Source: Zoroaster sp. YZ-2022 (lineage: Eukaryota > Echinodermata > Asteroidea > Forcipulatida > Zoroasteridae). Taken from it: DNA of 64,000 nucleotides. A model generated the notes under the pieces. The model was not told where the DNA came from and made no database searches. It worked only from the letters and a program-made list of their open reading frames with translations. The translations under genes were made by a program, and so were the position numbers. Where the stretch lies: positions 28,099,064-28,163,063 of the forward strand of contig CM055819.1 of assembly GCA_029582265.1 (NCBI GenBank). The letters are read 5' to 3'. Shown here in pieces: positions 23,980 through 35,555 of the stretch (position 1 is the stretch's first letter; each line of letters begins with the position of its first letter).

Positions 23980-24231
23980 TGACTGGCTCTGCCCTAAACC
24001 TGGACCCAACTTTTCGGAGTGACCTCCCAAATTTATAGTGAAAATTAACGTTTCAGGATTTTTCTTTTTTCCATCAAAATCTAGAGAAAATGCTCCAACT
24101 CTCATATGGTGCCATGAAAATCTCAAACTGGTCCCTAGGGGGTCAGTTTTTGACCTTTTCATGGATGGCTGTTATGCATTATGGTAAATGCCAATAAGTT
24201 TCGGGTTTTGCCAGATCGGGTCACATATTAT
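23980..24231. mobile_element. MITE family D, copy
   Basis: Begins GTGACTGGCTCTGCCCTAAA and ends GGGTTTTGCCAGATCGGGTCAC. Interior CATCAAAATCTAGAGAAAAT and TGGTCCCTAGGGGGTCAG are shared with the other copies. Confidence 0.85.
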
Positions 24232-24239
24232 GTTTCTGC

Positions 24240-25990
24240 CCTCTTATAACATCCAGAACTATGAGAATATTATATTCCTTCGTAGCCGAATCAGAACTAG
24301 AAACCTGAATCATGTGTTTATGAGAACTGTTATGGATTATAAGTTAGAAAATGTGAATAAAAAAAATAACTCGATGACAACGTAGCTATGTTCCAAAAGC
24401 GGCGTTTTTCGCCGGATCTTTATTTATACTCGTAATTTTTTTTTATAACCGCCTTAAACTAATGTAGACGTTTATCTTTGGTTGCTTGACTCCTACGGCA
24501 GGTTAGAACAAAGAAGTCATGACCCCTAATGCTTATTATGTATGCTAATTAATATTAAGCAGCTTTGATAATTACATAATCCATATTTTAAAGGCATGCA
24601 TTAGCGTAGTCACCCAGGGTACTCCCCAATGATATCCATGCAAAGTCATCTATGACTATAGGATTGAGATTGCCTGGATACCATTAGAAAGTGCCATAGG
24701 TGACATTATGGGGCCTAATTACACATACAAACGAGATATCAATATATTAAAAAAAAGTATAACAATATGCATAAGTTTAATTATCATTACAATAATATCC
24801 AAATCTGTCTCGCAATACAGAAATTACACGTCTCCCTCCTTTAAATTGTGAAGATAATTGTCTGATAATGCTGAACTTCCACCCGAAACCGCAGCTTATA
24901 AACAACTTATAACAAACAAACAAACTCGGCAAATCTTCAGTGCTTAGAAACACGATACATTTAGTCATCAAATCCTAGCTTTGCCGACTGAAAATTTATT
25001 CTGGCCCAACCCTTGTTCTAGTACCTTTGATGCTTCATTTGCCGACTGAAGCTCTAAATGCCGACTAAGAAAAATTATTGGGGGGGGGGGGGGGGGTGTC
25101 ACAACCCAACCCCACCCCCCAGCTCGCTACGGCCCTGCCATCAGAAAATAATAGCGATCTGACAGTTTAGGTGGCCGGTCTATTCGCATCGCACACGAGC
25201 CGTTGAGGGCACGTTGTCAGACCACTGTGGGCGAAAGGGCAGCAATAGTGCATCGCGTTTGGCGTATTTTGCAGTTGAAGTGCGTGGAATATCTCCAGCG
25301 ATCATTGGCTGGTAGAAGTACACACGCGCTTAATACCATAACATACGCGTATAAAGTGTACGCACAACGCTCACACGACGCAAACGTGGGTGCAAATTCA
25401 CCGCTAGAGGGCTACGATGTGCACTGAGCGGATAATGATGACAAGCGCTAGCCACGTTTCACATTTCATAAACATTGTGTAATATAATCTTACAACTGTC
25501 CATCTCATCTCATACATTTGCTTATTTCAATTATATAACTACATCTTTGAAATACCACTTGTCATATATTTACATTTGTTGTTTGTCAAATGCATTTCTA
25601 TCATGGAATGAAATGTTGACATAAACTTGGTCTTGATTAATGTCTGTACAATACACATTAACAATGCATTTATGTAATAAAATTCAATATTTGTTTCATG
25701 TCAACGACATGGAATAACATGCAAATCTTAAATTTAATTGAATTTACAGCCACAATTTTTAAGTGAAAAATATCTCAGATTATGCAATATAGATCTAGCG
25801 ATGCCACACCCACTGTACAATACCACTGACGTGTGTGTCTCATAAAACAAGTACAAACACATTCACATAGAGCTAATTTGAATTACTGACATTGTGGTAT
25901 GCATCAATTGTTATTAAGATAAGCTGCTGTTCAAAGAATCTGATTGGTCAATTAGGGATTTTGACTGACAGCTCTGGATTGTTTAATTGT
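24240..25990. other. intergenic sequence, few features
   Basis: Contains a poly-G tract at about 25079-25096 and an interspersed repeat at 25195-25450 that matches 38805-39070 (TCATTGGCTGG, ACGCACAACGCTCAC). No open frame that I recognise. Confidence 0.5.
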
Positions 25991-25999
25991 AAAACACTT

Positions 26000-26310
26000 C
26001 AGGCAAAAAAAAACCGCGCGTCGGCATTTATTTTATTTTATTTTTTTATTTATTTTATTTTTTCTTTGCTATGAAACGATCTTCAATTGCAGCCAAAATT
26101 GCTGGATCGATTGGAATTCTGCTGTGCTGTGTTTTAAACGACTTTTTTTACATAGGAGTATGAATGTTTGCCTGATTTGTGAGGCCTCTCTTGGCCACCA
26201 TACTTTGTATATGGGAAATTTGGTCCCGGCGTACACAATGTATCACGTATTTCCCTGTTGGGGGCCCCCCGCCCCCAGAAAAAAAAGAAAAAAAGAAAAA
26301 AAAGGATTAT
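26000..26310. mobile_element. MITE family B, partial copy
   Basis: Shares TATGAAACGATCTTCAATTG, GGATCGATTGGAATTCTGCT and GAGGCCTCTCTTGGCCACCA with other family B copies. Ends degraded. Confidence 0.7.
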
Positions 26311-26669
26311 CTTAAAACTCTCGTTATAGAGAATAATTATGGTTTGGTTATTAGTCCAAAGTGAGTAAGCATCTTCTTTTTAATCTGATAATGAAGTCAA
26401 GAAAAGAAAAAATGAGTTGTTTCCATAAAACTACCAGCAAAAAGTATACAATTATTGTTCATAAGCCGATGGCCTCACACATTAAAATATACATACATTA
26501 CCAAATAATGCATTTTAATAACAAATAAATAATATTAATGTTATAAAATTCAATTTCTTTCAAAATATAATATCAATATACATAAATCAAAATAAATAAC
26601 AAAATCAAATAAATTTTAACTTTACCCCTCCTACTACTATAAGAATCTATACTGGGAGTCAAAATCTGT

Positions 26670-26955
26670 CAAAATGTTGAATCCACTGGAAACCTAGAAT
26701 CCACTGGAAACCTAGAATCCACTGGAAACCTAGGATTCACTGGAAACCTAGGATCCTCGGTTAAGTATGCATGGGAAATCTGGGATCCACCGGAATATAT
26801 GGAATCACAGGTATGCATGGGAAAAGCTGGGATCCACCGGAAGGTATGGATGGACTCACAGGTATGCATGGGAAAATCAGGGATCCACTGGAAGGTATGG
26901 AATCACAGGTATGCATGGGAAAATCGGGGATCCACTGGAAGCTATGGAATCCACA
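26670..26955. repeat. 18-bp and about 45-bp tandem repeats
   Basis: CCACTGGAAACCTAGAAT recurs four times at 26690-26755, then GGTATGCATGGGAAAATC...GGGATCCACTGGAA recurs about four times to 26955. The plus and minus open frames here follow the repeat and are not considered genes. Confidence 0.85.
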
Positions 26956-27446
26956 AGGAAATGATGCATTTTTTTTTCAACTTTTTATTAAATGAAAATA
27001 AACCATTTATCTACCCTGTACATGAGGACATGATATACAAAATGTTTGCTACGTCAATGGTTCATTTCCTGAAATGACATGAAATGCTAAGATACCCTGT
27101 GCAGCTCTGTATACATATCATGTATAATGTCATAGTTCCGACGCTTATGACTTACTAAAATCATCTTACAAATCAAAAATGCTTCCGACTGCCTCGCATC
27201 GTCTTACCCACCCACCTCATGCCAAATAACATATTGTTTATGTTTTCTTGCTGGAATTATAAATTATACTGTGCAGAACTCTTCCTTGGTAACCGTTAAC
27301 ACTTGTTACTAGAAGCAACAGTAGAAGTAACCTAAAGATCTGAGCTTTGAGCTTGAGGCGCGTGAATTATGCCGGATCCTGGCCGTGCGGCCGCCATATT
27401 ACCCCCTCCCCCCGATGTTCAACTTTGACCTTGGTTGGTAGCTAGC

Positions 27447-27907
27447 ATGTGTGCATACATGTCATATGCTTGCTTTACTATTGAAGGATTTTTGAGGATT
27501 CAGGTTATGTGTAAGCAAATGGGCCTAGGGAGTTAGGAAGGATTCAGGTTATGTGTAAGCAAATGGGTCTAAGGAGTTAGGAAGGATTCAGGTTATGTGT
27601 AAGCAAATGGGCCTAGGGAGTTAGGAAGGATTCAGGTTATGTGTAAGCAAATGGGCCTAGGGAGTTAGGAAGGATTCAGGTTATGTGTAAGCAAATGGGC
27701 CTAGGGAGTTAGGAAGAATTCAGGTTATGTGTAAGCAAATGGGCCTAGGGAGTTAGGAAGGATTCAGGTTATGTGTAAGCAAATGGGCCTGGGGAGTTAG
27801 GAAGGATTTGGATTTGGGTTATGTGTAAGCAAATGGGCCTAGGGAGTTAGGGAGTTAGGAAGGATTCAGGTTATGTGTAAGCAAATGGGCCTAGGGAGTT
27901 AGGGTTA
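27447..27907. mobile_element. MITE family C copy with 44-bp internal array (about 9 units)
   Basis: GGTTATGTGTAAGCAAATGG and GCCTAGGGAGTTAGGAAGG repeat with a 44-bp period at about 27483-27905 and end in GGGTTAA, the family C terminus. The left end is missing. Confidence 0.8.
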
Positions 27908-27928
27908 ATGACAAAGTACATGTAGCAC

Positions 27929-28966
27929 TAGGCTTGGGCGATGACACGATAATATTGAATATCGTGATATTTGTTTTTATTCGATTATGATATCGAGAAC
28001 TTTTCAAATTATCGAGATATCGGCAAATCACGATGAAAAAAAAATATCACAAGGAAAAAAAATATACCACGATTTAAAAAAAAATCCTCGATTGTCAGTG
28101 GGGTCAGAAATTCCATAGAAAAAACTTAGGAAAGTCTTTTCAGCTTTCGGAAGTGAAAACAAAATTGAACTACTTCTGTGGTAAGCCGACTGTCATATCA
28201 CAAAGGAGCCGCCTGACAGGGCATTGTTTAAAATCCACCGCCACTCAAAGAAATCTATTCAGACGGATTAAGTGTTGGGGATTGAATAGGGGTATTTGAT
28301 TCAACAATGTGTAGACAAATTGACAACAAAATAACATTTGCAGTAATTGCAGGTGCTCTGTGCTCACTGTAGTCATGAAATAAATCAAAGCACGGATCGA
28401 CAGCGGCTTGATCAAAGTTGGGGAATTAGGACACTATTCTATTATACCATACTGGGACTCTTGTCAAGTGACAAAACACATCCACTACTCTTGATAAACC
28501 ACGTGACGTTTATTTAAAATAGTGAGTACAATCCAAACTCGGTCACATTTTCCGAAGTGCAAATGACGTGTCACAATCACATGGTTTTATTCTCCACGGT
28601 ACTAGACTATGCAGGAATAAACCTAGTCACGTGTTTTATACTATGACATAGTCGTGTGGAATGCGAGCCACGTGAACTCGGGCTGATGATTTGATTGGGA
28701 CGCACAACGCAGTAATCGTCCCACATAATTATTACGCAAACGAATTTGCCAATGGCCATGGTGCACTTGTGAATGGTGCGATTCCACGTGTCTCTCAGGT
28801 AAGCACTGGCAATTTATTGTGACGTGTGTGAATGGGTACATTCCTGTTATTATCGGCTGTAAAGTACTCATGCGTGAAAAAAATAATAATCGTGATATTA
28901 TCGAAAATTGCGATATATGTTTGATGATATATTGTGGATGAAAAAAATCAATATCGCCCAAGCCTA
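27929..28966. mobile_element. hAT-like element in the 3' UTR of the UNC13-like gene
   Basis: Ends TAGGCTTGGGCGAT and its inverse (ATCGCCCAAGCCTA). TGTAGCAC is duplicated at 27921-27928 and 28967-28974. The ends are rich in ATCG/CGATAT motifs. 1,038 bp, no transposase recognised. Confidence 0.9.
28509..28591 (-). promoter_or_regulatory. candidate polyadenylation signals of the UNC13-like gene
   Basis: Two AATAAA hexamers on the minus strand (complements of 28586-28591 and 28509-28514) lie 414-500 bp after the stop codon, both inside the hAT-like element at 27929-28966. They are the nearest canonical signals I noticed. Use in vivo is inference. Confidence 0.3.
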
Positions 28967-29004
28967 TGTAGCACACATTAAGGATATTAGCCGTTTCCTT
29001 GAGC

Positions 29005-29108
29005 TTATCTGGCATTTTTCAGTAGTTGTGATCTCTTCTTGGCAAATTCTTGTGCCACTTTGTCCGTTGTTCGATCCTTCAATGCACTTACGAGAAATGG
29101 TGAGTTGT
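29005..29108 (-). CDS. UNC13D-like: UNC13-like exon 22 (C-terminus and stop)
   Basis: 34 codons including the TAA at 29007-29005: NSPFLVSALKDRTTDKVAQE, then FAKKRSQLLKNAR. Matches the SALRRLEGRTSKEAQEFVKK tail of BAIAP3 and the equivalent end of UNC13D. Acceptor TTTTCTGCAG. A hAT-like insertion begins 31 bp after the stop. Confidence 0.93.
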
Positions 29109-29390
29109 CTGCAGAAAAAAAAGAAAAAAAAGATCAATCCAAATTATTAACCAAAATATCCACAGATGGATGTGCCATTACTTCAAAAAATGTTCCTATT
29201 TAATAGCTATGTTCCCCTATGGTCCACCATGTGCCTTCATCAATAATAAACACCAGTTAATAAGCTCTATGTTAGAAATGATTACCTTAGTACATACCTC
29301 CCCTCCCCCCACCAAAAAAAACAAAAAACAAACTTGTTAGTAATGTTTCCCATCTAGTTACAATCAGACGATCGTTTACTGTACATTCAT

Positions 29391-30516
29391 GGAGTGCCAT
29401 GGTCGAGCGGTTTAGTGCATCAGATTTGTGTTCTGATGGCTGAGTCGTCAGAATGCGGGTTCAAATCCCAGCCGCGACCATGTTGCTTGTGTCCTTGAGC
29501 AAGACACTTTACCCATGGAGGAAGAAAACAGAAGGAGTCACAACGAAGGCATATCAAAGGTTCAATGTCTTTTGCCGCGGTCGTAAAATTTCTAAGCCAG
29601 CGCTAATCGTTTAATCCGATTATCGAGGAGAACTACAGCCAGGCTTTCTTTGCACATGCGCATTGCGCGCATTGCTGACGCGTTGTCCTATTGCACTACA
29701 CGGAAGGCTGGCTCCCGATCCAACTCGACCTACGAATCCAACACTGCAATATCTTCAGTGTACAGCATCGTACATATATGAGGATTGAAATGATAAAAAG
29801 CTAAACAACACGTCTTTGAATTTGACAATTGGTTGGCTTCCGGAGATCACCGGAAATATCCTTAAAATAAGTTGCTAAAAAGACACTTTATTGTAACATC
29901 TGAATGTTATATTTAGCGTAAGTCAGCTTCTGATTCGCCAAATTCGACGATCAAAACACCAAAATACTCGGTGGAAAAATCGCTATTGAAGACAATGCAT
30001 TGCGCAATATAAAAGCCCATGAAAAGTAGTGCGCATACGTTTTGTGTTTATTCGTTTGCTTCAGATTTCTACCCTCCAATTATGTATCCTGGTCGCGAGC
30101 AAGCCGAGCGGCAAAAGACATTGTACACAAGGGGATTATCGCGGTCGTTAAACTTGTAAGCGCAGCGGGTGGCCGTAACGTATTTCCAATGGGCCACTCC
30201 GAAGTGCTAATTGGTTATGAGATAAGAGGCTGGGCGATGTGATTCCTTCTGTTTTCTTCCTCCATGCTTTACCGTAATTGCTTCTCTCCACCCAGGGGTA
30301 AATGGGTACCTGTGAGGGCAGAGTTGGTTGTTGTGTTTGATTAGACCTATATGCGCTGAAATGGCAGCAATTGAGCTGTATACTCCCCAGGGAGCTGAGA
30401 TGGTTTCAGGAATGATTTATGCGCCTGATGAACAGGGATAATAATGTAATGTGCCTTGAGCACCAGTTTGGTGGATACGTGAACCATATAAGTCCACATT
30501 ATTATTATTATTATTA
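29391..30516 (+). mobile_element. tRNA-Leu-derived SINE, copy 4, split by another transposon
   Basis: Head at 29391-29513, body and (ATT)n tail at 30267-30516. The 29514-30266 element sits between them. Confidence 0.88.
29514..30266. mobile_element. 753-bp inverted-repeat transposon inside a SINE
   Basis: Ends CATGGAGGAAGAAAACAGAA and its inverse. CTTTACC is repeated at 29507-29513 and 30267-30273 (7 bp). The interior is GC-richer than the surroundings, with no recognised protein. Confidence 0.85.
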
Positions 30517-30551
30517 GTTTATATTTCCAACAATATAACGACAGTATTCTC

Positions 30552-30975
30552 ATATAGGTTGGTGAAACTATTGCGTCGGGAGATAAACAATTGATTTAAT
30601 TTTGCCCTACACCGACGTGTGTATAGCACTGTATGCTCAGTGCTTTCCGAGTGTCTGTGAAAAAACTACACAGGCAACTCGGGCGGGATTCGAAACCACG
30701 ACCTCCTGCTTACTAGTGCAGACGTCTTAACCTCTCGACCACCGAGCTTGCCCGATGACAATTGGCCGGCTAGAATTCCATATAGCAGCGGGTTCCGCAA
30801 TATATATAGGTTGGTGAAACTATTGCGTCGGAAGATAAAAAGATTGATTTAATTTTGCCCTACACCAACGTGTGTATAGCACTGTATGCTCAGTGCTTTC
30901 CGAGTGTCTGTGAAAAAAAAAAAAACTACACAGGCGACTCGGGCGGGATTCGAACCCACAGTATTCTCATGTTCA
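30552..30975 (-). mobile_element. two copies of the second (Ser-like) tRNA-derived SINE
   Basis: GGTGAAACTATTGCGTCGG starts both copies (30560 and 30812). GGGCGGGATTCGAA (box B read in reverse) follows in each. Only the first has the full tRNA-like head (CTCTCGACCACCGAGCTTGC). Confidence 0.75.
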
Positions 30976-30979
30976 TTAT

Positions 30980-31006
30980 ATACACACACACACACACACA
31001 CACACA
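30980..31006. repeat. (CA)n microsatellite
   Basis: About 13 dinucleotides just downstream (sense) of UNC13-like exon 21. Confidence 0.95.
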
Positions 31007-31129
31007 ATATTCCTATTAAACTACGGCCATCTTTGTCACATTCAATTATAATGCTGATTCTAAATACATAAAATATTTCTGATTTAGTTCCTTCCGGCTT
31101 CGGTTTGATCGCACGGAAGATAAACTTAC

Positions 31130-31332
31130 TGTTATCTTCTGGTATCATCAAGGGAAGTGGTACTGGCGTCAAAGCTGAAAAGCTACTTTGAAACTCATTG
31201 TTTATTCCTGGTACGTCCTCTAAGGCAATGAATGATTCCCCTTCCAGGTCATCAGATGTAATCATGTCATGATCATACATGATGAAATGGAGACATGCTC
31301 CTCTGTGTCTGCATTGGTCTTTGGTAACAGAG
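31130..31332 (-). CDS. UNC13D-like: UNC13-like exon 21 (C2B Ca2+ loop 3)
   Basis: 67 codons with split ends: HRGACLHFIMYDHDMITSDD, then LEGESFIALEDVPG and PLPLMIPEDN. The Asp residues in YDHD and SDD match the third Ca2+-binding loop of the UNC13D C2B. Acceptor ATCTCAAG, donor ACA|GTAAGT. The frame also reads through the donor, but a conserved C-terminal exon in the right phase follows at 29108. Confidence 0.95.
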
Positions 31333-31554
31333 CTTGAGATAAAAAAAAACGTAACATTAGCATGCTAGATATAAGACAAAGGCGACTCTTTTATTCCAAC
31401 AATTAATTTCAATAATAAATGCACATGTCCATGATTTTGACTCTCTGGTTATAAATTGATGGAACTTTTATGTCAAGATATTAATAATGAACCGATTTGA
31501 ATTTGTTTCCCCTTCAAAGATGTATCTGTCAGGCCCCCCCCCCCCCCCCCCCCC

Positions 31555-31926
31555 AAAAAAGCCTGGGTTTCTGGTCTCCGTGCGCATCACCTCAGACCCG
31601 TGCATCGGCATTTTAAATTTTCTTTTTTTTTCTCTATGAAACGATGTCCAATTGCAGCCAAAATTGCTGGATCGATTGGAATTCTGTCATGCTGTGTTTT
31701 AAATGACTTTTTCACATAGGGGTATGAACGTTTGCCCGATTTGTGAGGCCTCTCTTAGCCACCACACTTTGTATATGGGAAATTTGGTCCTCATGTATAC
31801 AATGTGTCACGTACTTCGCTGTCGGCAACAACAAACAAAGATGGCCGGAAAAAAGAAAAAAAATCAAATCACTCACCAATTTTGAAGCTAACCGATGACC
31901 AGAAACCGGACACTTTTTTTGTGTGG
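31555..31926. mobile_element. MITE family B, near-complete copy
   Basis: Has TTTCTGGTCTCCGTGCGCAT at the left and ACCGATGACCAGAAACCGG at the right. A poly-C run lies at 31535-31554, just outside the left end. Confidence 0.8.
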
Positions 31927-31994
31927 CCTAAAGTGTTTTATAGATACCTCAGTGAAGAGCAAAAATCTAATCAGTGTTTCTGGTTATTACTTAC

Positions 31995-32118
31995 AATTCA
32001 AACTTTTCATCAAACAATGGATTTAAGGTTTCCTTGACGATTTTACTTTTTTGGGGTTGGCTTGAAGGGAATAAGTATGATGGTTCTAACTCAAGGATGA
32101 CATACGGATCGCTTGTAC
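31995..32118 (-). CDS. UNC13D-like: UNC13-like exon 20 (C2B)
   Basis: 40 codons with split ends: TSDPYVILELEPSYLFPSSQ, then IVKETLNPLFDEKFE. SDPYV carries the second loop-1 Asp, and NPLFDE is the usual C2 strand signature. Acceptor TTATTAAG, donor ATT|GTAAGT. Confidence 0.95.
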
Positions 32119-32322
32119 CTTAATAAAGAAGACATATACATCATTAGATATTGACACATATGATGTAACACATACGACGGAAGAATTTTATCAACCTATA
32201 CTTACGATATGACATCAGTTGTTTAACAAAAATTCCCTCTGTCAAATCGTGGCAGACAAAAGACTATTGTTAAATTCAGCAATAATGGATGTTTTATAGA
32301 TGTCAAAATGTACAAATTGCAC

Positions 32323-32465
32323 AAAGAAACACGCATGAGTTTAGCCTAGCCGACACTGCGAGAAACACGCATGAGTTTAGCCTAGCCGACACTGCAAGAA
32401 ACACGCATGAGTTTAGCCTAGCCGACACTGCGAGAAACATGCATGAGTTTAGCCTAGCCGACAAA
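32323..32465. repeat. 36-bp tandem array, 4 units
   Basis: ACGCATGAGTTTAGCCTAGC recurs at 36-bp spacing. The unit is a multiple of 3, so one frame repeats NTHEFSLADTAR. It lies within an intron and no splice signals suggest coding use. Confidence 0.92.
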
Positions 32466-32518
32466 GAATATCGACCGATGGCATTTTGAATATAAAACCA
32501 CTATTACTATTGGTCTAT

Positions 32519-32826
32519 TAACCCTCCTACTATAGCTGCACTTTAGTGGGAAGTTGCTATAGTGGTCAAAACCAGTCAACTGCCTGTTTTGACTGTTGAC
32601 CCAAATGTACACACAGCGGCATTTTTGACTGGTTTTTACTGTCATTTTGACCACCCTGAACAATACTAGACAATGCTTTTACCAGTCACAAACAGTCGAC
32701 TCATTTTGACCTGTAAATGTACTTACTACATGTAAGGTTTGACAGTGTTTGACTTTTAAGTGCACTAGACATACCTTGACAAGTGCACTAGATATATTTT
32801 GACCCTTGCAGTCACACAAGGGTTAA
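32519..32826. mobile_element. MITE family E, copy 2
   Basis: TAACCCTCCTACTATAGCTG at the left and AAGGGTTAA at the right. Interior TTTTGACTG motifs as in copy 1. Confidence 0.85.
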
Positions 32827-32952
32827 ATCAATTGTTCAGTATAAGTCTGTACATAATTCCTTTTTCCTAAAGACAGAAAGATTATACTGACCAGAATGGC
32901 TAGTACACTCAACAATTCTTCATAACCATACATTTTAAAATAGACATAGTAT

Positions 32953-33336
32953 TAGGGCTGTGCCGGGTATCTGGATACCCGACCGAAACGGTCATTACCC
33001 GGTTCCACTTTTCAGTTCCAATTACCCATAAACGACTTTTTAAAATTCGGACTTAACATTTGAGCGGTGCGAACAGAAATCTGTGACTCTTGAGCAATGT
33101 AATGTTTACACTTTTACAGACAATTATCTTTAAATTCAAGAGATTACACTCCAATAAAGAAAAGATCGATTTAAGTATGGCATCCTCTGTATTATAAAAG
33201 TCAATTTGTTACCATTTACAGTACATGTATTTGTACACCATCGGAGGTATGTTTTCAACAAAAATGAAAACGGGTATCCGAAGTTTCCTGATTTCGGGTA
33301 TCTAGTTCCAAAAATATCCGAAAACGCACAGCCCTA
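32953..33336. mobile_element. inverted-repeat element (TAGGGCTGTGCCGGGTAT ends), short copy
   Basis: Ends match those of the 1,968-bp element at 46681-48648. The interior is shorter. Flanks do not form an exact 8-bp duplication. Confidence 0.75.
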
Positions 33337-33637
33337 CATTATAGTATCATCCCTAATGTTGAATGCTCTAATTGTAGGTTTTACCACAAACCTATTACTC
33401 TCCTGACGATGACTAGAGCAGACTAGTCGAAAACACTGAGAACAAACCAACCGGCTCCTCTCAGAGCCATCACTTTTTTTTCCCCCTCAAAAAGAGATCA
33501 ATACATGGTGTCACCCGAAAAAACTCAATAACACCTATCTCCAACCATGCAAAGCCTCAAATCCCTACATCGGGCCTATTACTCCTAGATGATATTTCAA
33601 CCAAGCCCAGTTTGAAGTCACATCTATCATCACTCAC

Positions 33638-33770
33638 CAGATTTATCTTTAGGTATGATCTTACTAGCATGGAGGAGAAGTACACACAGTTTATGCGTGA
33701 TACCATTGTAGTAACATTTGACTTTCAGCGTCCCGTACTCGCTCTCCGTATTACTGTCAATAATATCACT
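33638..33770 (-). CDS. UNC13D-like: UNC13-like exon 19 (start of C2B)
   Basis: 44 codons plus 1 base: SDIIDSNTESEYGTLKVKCY, then LCVLLLHASKIIPKDKSG. This is the start of C2B with the first Ca2+-loop Asp in PKDKSG. Acceptor TATCCACAG, donor CTG|GTGAGT. Confidence 0.94.
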
Positions 33771-33929
33771 CTGTGGATAAAAAAACCAAAGATCATGCCC
33801 TATCAATATCAAACGCTACAAAAATGGCCTTCTATTTGCCACGTTGACCCTTTACTCCAAGGATCCGTCGAGTTCATTCGTCTTATCCCCATCAATCTGT
33901 CACCCATGAAAGAAGACATGTATGTCGTT

Positions 33930-34022
33930 GTGTGCCCGGAAGAAGGTCGTAAGGCTCTACGACCTTCTTCCAGGCACACCAAGTACAACTTTTTGTCCCA
34001 GCAGAAGGTTGTAAGCAATAAA
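33930..34022. repeat. GTGTGCC-GAAGAAGGTCGTA hairpin repeat, copy 1
   Basis: GTGTGCCCGGAAGAAGGTCG is followed by a near-perfect inverse (CGACCTTCTTCCAGGCACAC), then GTACAACTTTTTGTCCCAGC. Other copies at 34563-34665 and 42016-42115. Confidence 0.85.
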
Positions 34023-34023
34023 A

Positions 34024-34385
34024 TGGGGTGTCGTGGCCGAGCGGTCTAGCTTACCGGATTCAAGTTCTGGTGTTAGCAACATAATGTGGGTTCGAATCAC
34101 GGCCGTGACACTTGTGTCCTTGAGCAAGACACTTAATCATAATTGCTTCTCTCCACCCAGGGGTTAAATGGGTACCTGTGAAGGCAGAGTTGGTTTGCTC
34201 TATATGCGCTAGAAATGGCAGCAATTGAGCTGTATACTCCCCAGGGAGCTGAGATGGTTTCAGGAATGATTTATGAGACTTATGAGCCTTATGAGCAGGG
34301 ATAATAATATATAATGCGCCTTGAGCACCACTTAGTTGGTGGATACGTGCGCTATATAAATCCACACATTATTATTATTATTATT
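34024..34385 (+). mobile_element. tRNA-Leu-derived SINE, copy 5, complete
   Basis: GTCGTGGCCGAGCGGTCTAG head with CCGGATTCAAGTTCTGG anticodon arm, body, (ATT)n tail. Almost the same sequence as copy 3, so a young subfamily. Confidence 0.92.
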
Positions 34386-34860
34386 CTTCCCTGGGCGGAG
34401 AGAAGCAATTATGGTAAAGTGTCTCGCTCAATGGCACCATGGTCACAGCCAGGATTTGAACCCACATTCTGACGACTCAGCCATCAGAACATGGATCCGA
34501 TGAACTAAAACCGCTGCAGTCTGGACTGACATTAGGATGACAATTCAGTCCCTACATACCATTGTGTGCCCGGAAGAAGGTCATAAGGCTCTACGACCTT
34601 CTTCCAGGCACACAAAGTACAACTTTTTGTCCCAGCAGAAGGTCGTAAGCAATAAAATGGCTTCTTTGAAAAAAGAGTAGGGCATAACTGTTACATATTT
34701 GTTGCTAGAATTACTCCCAAGACATGTTTTTCTATTCCCATGCGGAATTTAACTTTCCTACAAAGACTTATAAAAGGGCAGAAAAATTACCAAACTTTCA
34801 CATGTAGTTTTCTTGAAACACAATTTTCTTATAGTATTTTGCCAGTTGATGCTACAATTC
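34386..34860. repeat. segment duplicated at 41865-42315
   Basis: A SINE head fragment, the hairpin repeat and about 200 bp of following sequence (GTTGCTAGAATTACTCCCAA) occur in the same order in both places. Confidence 0.85.
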
Positions 34861-34872
34861 TACATCAATTAA

Positions 34873-35137
34873 AACCCTAACTCCCTAGGCCCATTTGCTT
34901 ACACAAAATCCTTCAGTAGTAAAGCAAGCACATGACATGTATGCACACATGTGTTTCTAATCTGTGATACATGTGCATGCATGGAGCAATAAACAGTGTC
35001 CACTGACCCAAGCACTACAACAAACATGGATGTACATGTACCATGGGAAAGGCAAGTATGCCTAATAACCTCAATCCTCCAAAATCCTTCACTTTAGCAA
35101 AGAGGATTTGGGAGGATTTGGGAAGGTTAGGGTTAAA
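34873..35137. mobile_element. MITE family C, compact copy
   Basis: AACCCTAACTCCCTAGGCCC at the left, GGTTAGGGTTAA at the right, without array expansion. This is a useful reference for the expanded copies. Confidence 0.85.
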
Positions 35138-35192
35138 GATTTTGCAAGCTAATGCTAGGACTGGGTTCTTCCAACTAGCAGACTGTACTTAC

Positions 35193-35348
35193 AACTACTT
35201 GTAGTTTTTGTGCATAGAATTCTTCAATGACTTCAAAGGTACCAGCCATGTTGCTTTTAACAAATGTCTTCATCTTGCGAAACGTGTCATTCTGTGTCAC
35301 TATCAAGGGCAAACCTTTCCCTTCAGCGAAGAAGAAATCACTCAGAAT
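35193..35348 (-). CDS. UNC13D-like: UNC13-like exon 18
   Basis: 52 codons, phase 0 to 0: ILSDFFFAEGKGLPLIVTQN, then a segment ending IEEFYAQKLQVV. Matches FFHAEGQGLPL and EQFYLDKLKQ of BAIAP3. Acceptor TGTATTAG, donor GTT|GTAAGT. Confidence 0.93.
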
Positions 35349-35555
35349 CTAATACAATCACAGATATTATAAAAAGTATTATAAAAGAATATGTAGGATT
35401 TGGGGCTTTGCATGGTGGAGTAAAGTAAAGTCTGTCCCGAGCCATATTGGCTCATCAGGCCGGTGTTTATCTTCGGTTTCGTTGGCATGAAACGACTGAG
35501 AATATTTCCACTTCCCCTGGATGGGATGCCAGTCTATCGCAGGTTACTTTCCTAG

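Noticed and set aside
28641..29015. 124-codon minus-strand open frame over the hAT-like element
   Set aside because: It starts in another frame of the last UNC13-like exon and runs into transposon sequence; no similarity recognised.
31070..31130. Read-through of UNC13-like exon 21 as the C-terminus
   Set aside because: The GTAAGT donor is perfect, and a phase-matched exon with family-type C-terminal sequence and a stop lies at 29005-29108.
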